From Bacteroidota bacterium (lineage in GTDB: Bacteria > Bacteroidota > Bacteroidia > B-17B0 > Aurantibacillaceae), in contig JAHBTI010000012.1 in the NCBI GenBank assembly GCA_019638705.1, positions 21,881-85,880 of the forward strand: a stretch of DNA of 64,000 bases, given 5' to 3'. A program made the translations under genes and the position numbers. Below, in pieces: positions 61,560 through 64,000 of the stretch. The first letter of the stretch is position 1, and each line of letters starts with the position of its first letter. The notes beneath the pieces were generated by a model, which was given only the letters and a program-made list of their open reading frames with translations, was not told where the DNA came from and did not search any database.

Positions 61560-61714
61560 CCCCGCTCCGTAGATTTTGAGCGTTGATAAGAGCAGAGGTA
61601 ATCTTGCGGCAATATGTAAAAATAAAAACTGTAAATTTATGGTAAATAAAAAAAAGTATTGCAACCGCAGGATTAGCCCCGCGCAGGCAAGCACACAAAA
61701 TCCTGCGGAGCGGG
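61560..61714. mobile_element. MITE-like element with 18-19-bp terminal inverted repeats
   Basis: CCCGCTCCGTAGATTTTG (61561-61578) and CAAAATCCTGCGGAGCGGG (61696-61714) are inverted ends with one mismatch and one indel. The 155-nt interior has no ORF of note. The right end abuts the duplicated yggS fragment (61717). No other copy was noticed in the window, so mobility is inferred from structure only. Confidence 0.5.
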
Positions 61715-61716
61715 AA

Positions 61717-61899
61717 ACGCAAATCAGAAAAGAATTTCAATCACTCAAAAAATTTTACGATAAAATGAACGTGCAACATTCGCAATTTTCAATTTTAAGT
61801 TTTGGAATGAGCAGCGATTACAACATAGCCGTTGAAGAAGGCAGCACTATGGTTCGCATTGGCAGTGCCATTTTTGGGGAAAGGGATTATTCAATTTGA
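61717..61899 (+). pseudogene. Duplicated 3' end of yggS
   Basis: Matches 60574-60756 with roughly ten differences in 183 nt, most of them synonymous (e.g. GAG/GAA, GGC/GGA, AGT/AGC). It encodes the last 60 residues of YggS ('[13 protein letters not shown]' to 'GERDYSI') but lacks the PLP-lysine half. It is fused in frame to unrelated codons from the MITE-like element. It is therefore a non-functional fragment. Confidence 0.85.
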
Positions 61900-61955
61900 C
61901 AATGTGATGATGAGTTAATTTGACGATGAACAGAACTTTCAAATTTTCAAACTAA

Positions 61956-62474
61956 ATGAATATTGAAAAACAACTCATAAACGAACACTCCCATGCAAGC
62001 ACTCTGTCTATTGTAAATTACATTGGCAATAACAACACACGCTTTAAAGAATTGATGACTGTTTTTTTGTGCGGCGACTACCGTTTAACGCAACGCGCCG
62101 CTTGGGCTTTGAGCAACGCCGTAATTGAACACCCGCAACTGATAAAACCTTATTTGGGGAAATTAATTTCCATGCTTGCAGAAACACATCATCACCCTGC
62201 GGTGGCACGCAACATTTTGCGCTTGTTGCAAGAAATAGAAATTCCCGAAAAACATCACGGCGAATTGATTGATGTGTGTTTTAAATGTATTATCAACCAA
62301 GCGCAACCGCTCGCCATTCGTGCCTTTGCCATTACGGTGGCAACTAAAATTTGCAAACTGTACCCCGAATTAAAAAACGAATTGCAGTTGATTTTAAACG
62401 AACTCGCTCAGTTTTCACAAGCACCCGCCATAAAAGTGAGAGTCAGAAACGCACATAAGATGTTGTCTGATTAG
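61956..62474 (+). CDS. HEAT-like helical repeat protein
   Basis: 172 aa, all-helical. Repeated helix pairs such as 'RLTQRAAWALSNAVIEHPQL' (about 43-62) and 'AIKVRVRNAHKML' at the end fit HEAT/ARM solenoids used for protein binding. No catalytic motif. Not part of an obvious operon. I cannot assign a partner. Confidence 0.6.
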   Translation: MNIEKQLINEHSHASTLSIVNYIGNNNTRFKELMTVFLCGDYRLTQRAAWALSNAVIEHPQLIKPYLGKLISMLAETHHHPAVARNILRLLQEIEIPEKHHGELIDVCFKCIINQAQPLAIRAFAITVATKICKLYPELKNELQLILNELAQFSQAPAIKVRVRNAHKMLSD

Positions 62475-62520
62475 CCGCCGTTTTTTCAATCTGCACAATG
62501 ATTTGTCTAAAGTCCCCTGT

Positions 62521-62561
62521 CACTTCGAGTAGCCGACGACAGGGAGGCGTATCGAGAAGTG
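62521..62561 (-). repeat. CACTTCTCGA hairpin repeat, inverted
   Basis: CACTTCGAGTAGCC / GGCGTATCGAGAAGTG with a variant loop (gacgacaggga). The preceding 'AAAGTCCCCTGT' and following 'GATTTTACGGCTTCA' match the flanks of 30171-30211. Confidence 0.8.
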
Positions 62562-62573
62562 ATTTTACGGCTT

Positions 62574-62620
62574 CAGTTCTCGATAAGGTTTGCAAAGAGG
62601 CAGCAAACCTACTCGAACTG
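62574..62620 (-). repeat. GTTCGAG/CGAGAAC hairpin repeat, inverted
   Basis: CAGTTCTCGATAAGGTTTGC and GCAAACCTACTCGAACTG form a good stem around aaagaggca. Counterpart of 3461-3510. It stands directly after the CACTTCTCGA unit, the mirror of the order at 3461-3604. Confidence 0.8.
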
Positions 62621-62658
62621 ACAATTCTTTATTGGACTTTAGACAAATCCTTATTCAA

Positions 62659-63906
62659 CTACTTATTGCTTGCTGCTTTTAAAAACTCCAAATAAAAGTT
62701 TTTAATATGTTGGTTGAAATTGTTGTTGTGAAAAATGGAAATTAACTGCCCTTTGTATTTTTTTACTTCGTCAATAAAAGGTTGCGCTAATTCCATAAGC
62801 GGTTGCGCGGTATCGTCAGCAATATGCAGCAAGGTGTTTTCAGAAATACAAAACGGATGAATGGTGAGCGAACTTATGGATTCAATATCTAAACTGTACC
62901 ACTTGTAAGGGAAACAGTACGATGCCCGAAAGCCGTTGCGATTGGTATATCCCAAGCTGTAATCGTTAAAAATGCCCGCCTCTAATAAATCGCGGTAAGT
63001 TTGCGGAAAATGAAGCATGGAAAAATGCTGACGGCTGCGCGAAACAGTGCGGTGCACAATGTTGTTTAAACGATTGACTTCAATTTTTAACTGCCGCAAA
63101 TCAGCGTTTGAGCCAAACGACGGGTGAATGCCCACAATGGAATAATCTGCCAGGCTTTTTATAAGCGACTGAAAACGCAAATCGCTTGCCGAATGGTTTT
63201 TGTCGTTTTGAGCATAATCGCCCAACAGAAAAAAATAAATGGCTTGGGTATTATTTTGTTTGTGCGCTTCAATTAAAAAATCGTAACAATCAAAAGGGTC
63301 TTTTTGCTTGTTGATGAGAATGTGCCAACGTTGTTTGATTGTGGAAAATCTTCTGCTGTCGGCTATGAAGCCCGATACGCTGCGCACAAAGCCTTTGTAT
63401 TTGTACTTGTATGCGTTGTCAATATCAATGCTTGAAATAAAATTGTAATTGCGTTCCTGAAATTTTAAATCGGGAAATTTTTTTGAGAGTTCATGTTTTA
63501 ATTCCACCAACCACAGGTTTACCAAAGGAACGGTTAAAAAATCGTATTGATACGCCAAACTTGATTTGTAATTAAAACGATTTAGCTGGTCGCCTTTGTA
63601 GGGTAAATATTCTTCGTAGCGCGAAAGCAGCCAAAACGCCGCCCCAAACACATCAAACGGAATTTCGGCATTAGAATTTTTGAAAAACAAGCGGTAAAAT
63701 TTTGCATCTGAAATTACTTCTACATGATAATCCCTTATGCCGTGGTCAAACAAAATGCTGTGCGGACGAATGTTTATACCTTGTTCGCTTTGTTGGTCTG
63801 AATAATTAATTTTTGCGAAAGACGAGCGTTGAAACTCCTCAAAATTTTGTGTGATTGTAAACTCCAAACCCAACGCCTCCGTAAGCAAGGTTTTTAAAAT
63901 GTACAC
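62659..63906 (-). CDS. Polysaccharide deacetylase-like protein (start uncertain)
   Basis: About 415-427 aa. 'NYNFISSIDIDNAYKYKYKG' resembles the NodB-type first metal-site Asp motif, and 'IVGIHPSFGS' the His motif, so a de-N-acetylase fold acting on surface polysaccharide is likely. 'FDVFGAAFWLLSRYEEY' is typical for the N-terminal DUF of this group. The open frame starts with GTG at 63906, but family-like codons continue upstream (LIYSPKTSNRLVYILK) to a CTG at 63942 just after an in-frame stop, so the true start may be CTG 63942. Confidence 0.7.
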   Translation of the reverse strand: MYILKTLLTEALGLEFTITQNFEEFQRSSFAKINYSDQQSEQGINIRPHSILFDHGIRDYHVEVISDAKFYRLFFKNSNAEIPFDVFGAAFWLLSRYEEYLPYKGDQLNRFNYKSSLAYQYDFLTVPLVNLWLVELKHELSKKFPDLKFQERNYNFISSIDIDNAYKYKYKGFVRSVSGFIADSRRFSTIKQRWHILINKQKDPFDCYDFLIEAHKQNNTQAIYFFLLGDYAQNDKNHSASDLRFQSLIKSLADYSIVGIHPSFGSNADLRQLKIEVNRLNNIVHRTVSRSRQHFSMLHFPQTYRDLLEAGIFNDYSLGYTNRNGFRASYCFPYKWYSLDIESISSLTIHPFCISENTLLHIADDTAQPLMELAQPFIDEVKKYKGQLISIFHNNNFNQHIKNFYLEFLKAASNK

Positions 63907-64000
63907 AAGGCGGTTACTTGTTTTTGGGGAGTATATGAGCAGTTGATTGATGTGGCGAAATTAGAAATTAATTACCTCATCAACATCATCACCCCTTTTC

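Noticed and set aside
61576..61899. Complete second YggS-like gene of 107 codons
   Set aside because: The first 47 codons come from the MITE-like element and the PLP-lysine half is missing; it is a displaced 3' fragment.
1..64000. Prophage, integrative element or complete insertion sequence
   Set aside because: No integrase, transposase, phage structural or conjugation gene is present anywhere in the window.

Overview
The window looks like a chromosomal segment of a Bacteroidota bacterium, probably an environmental member of the Chitinophagia/Sphingobacteriia side of the phylum. The class is an inference; the phylum is well supported. Supporting signs are: secreted proteins with type IX secretion (T9SS) C-terminal tails, Bacteroidota-type -7 boxes (TAnnTTTG) with -33 TTG and few Shine-Dalgarno sites, a bacterial GGGP synthase, PnuC next to an NadR-type kinase, eukaryote-like class Ia NrdAB, a short NuoG, and many small hairpin repeats between genes. 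No rRNA, tRNA, CRISPR array, prophage or complete insertion sequence was seen.

Layout. 1-4 kb: a TPR/PD40 protein and a GT9 glycosyltransferase, then a repeat-rich gap. 4-8.5 kb: a large T9SS cargo protein, a PIN-domain toxin locus between direct repeats, and palindromic repeat elements. 8.5-19.1 kb: a Fic protein preceded by a striking 70-bp tandem array, then trpS, an aldehyde dehydrogenase, nrdB, nrdA, tig and hemN. 19.1-26.6 kb: an unrecognised flavin-barrel-like protein, small lipoproteins, a salvage cluster (kinase, pnuC, ThiE/TenI-like, GGGP synthase), a phosphopantetheinyl transferase and ahcY. 26.6-34.5 kb: a TPR/HTH regulator, an Ig-like lipoprotein, a metallo-hydrolase, a YdeI-like protein, rsgA and a PolX with a degenerate polymerase site. 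34.5-38.7 kb: a small defence/addiction region with higBA, an NHL-repeat T9SS protein coupled to a small protein, an orphan XRE repressor and a second PIN pair. 38.7-43.5 kb: holA, an NDH-2, gatA, tatA and a membrane protein. 43.6-58.5 kb: a complete nuoABCDEFGHIJKLMN operon carrying two genes that are not complex I subunits. 58.6-64 kb: a phosphohexomutase, yggS with a duplicated 3' end around an outer-membrane protein gene, a HEAT-like protein and a polysaccharide-deacetylase-like protein.

How the genes work together. Complex I and the NDH-2 give two routes for NADH oxidation. NrdAB makes deoxynucleotides, and hemN (with a possible Fnr-like site) suggests life at low oxygen for part of the time. 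The accessory layer consists of at least three toxin-antitoxin-like loci, a Fic enzyme with an elaborate operator, a SUKH-type gene inside the nuo operon, and several families of hairpin repeats that sit in almost every larger gap, including spacers inside the nuo operon.

The best candidates for something undescribed are the Fic iteron array with co-varying half-sites, the two passenger genes in the nuo operon, the barrel protein with C-terminal cysteines beside hemN, and the yggS 3'-end duplication. All calls were made by reading the sequence; no database search was run.
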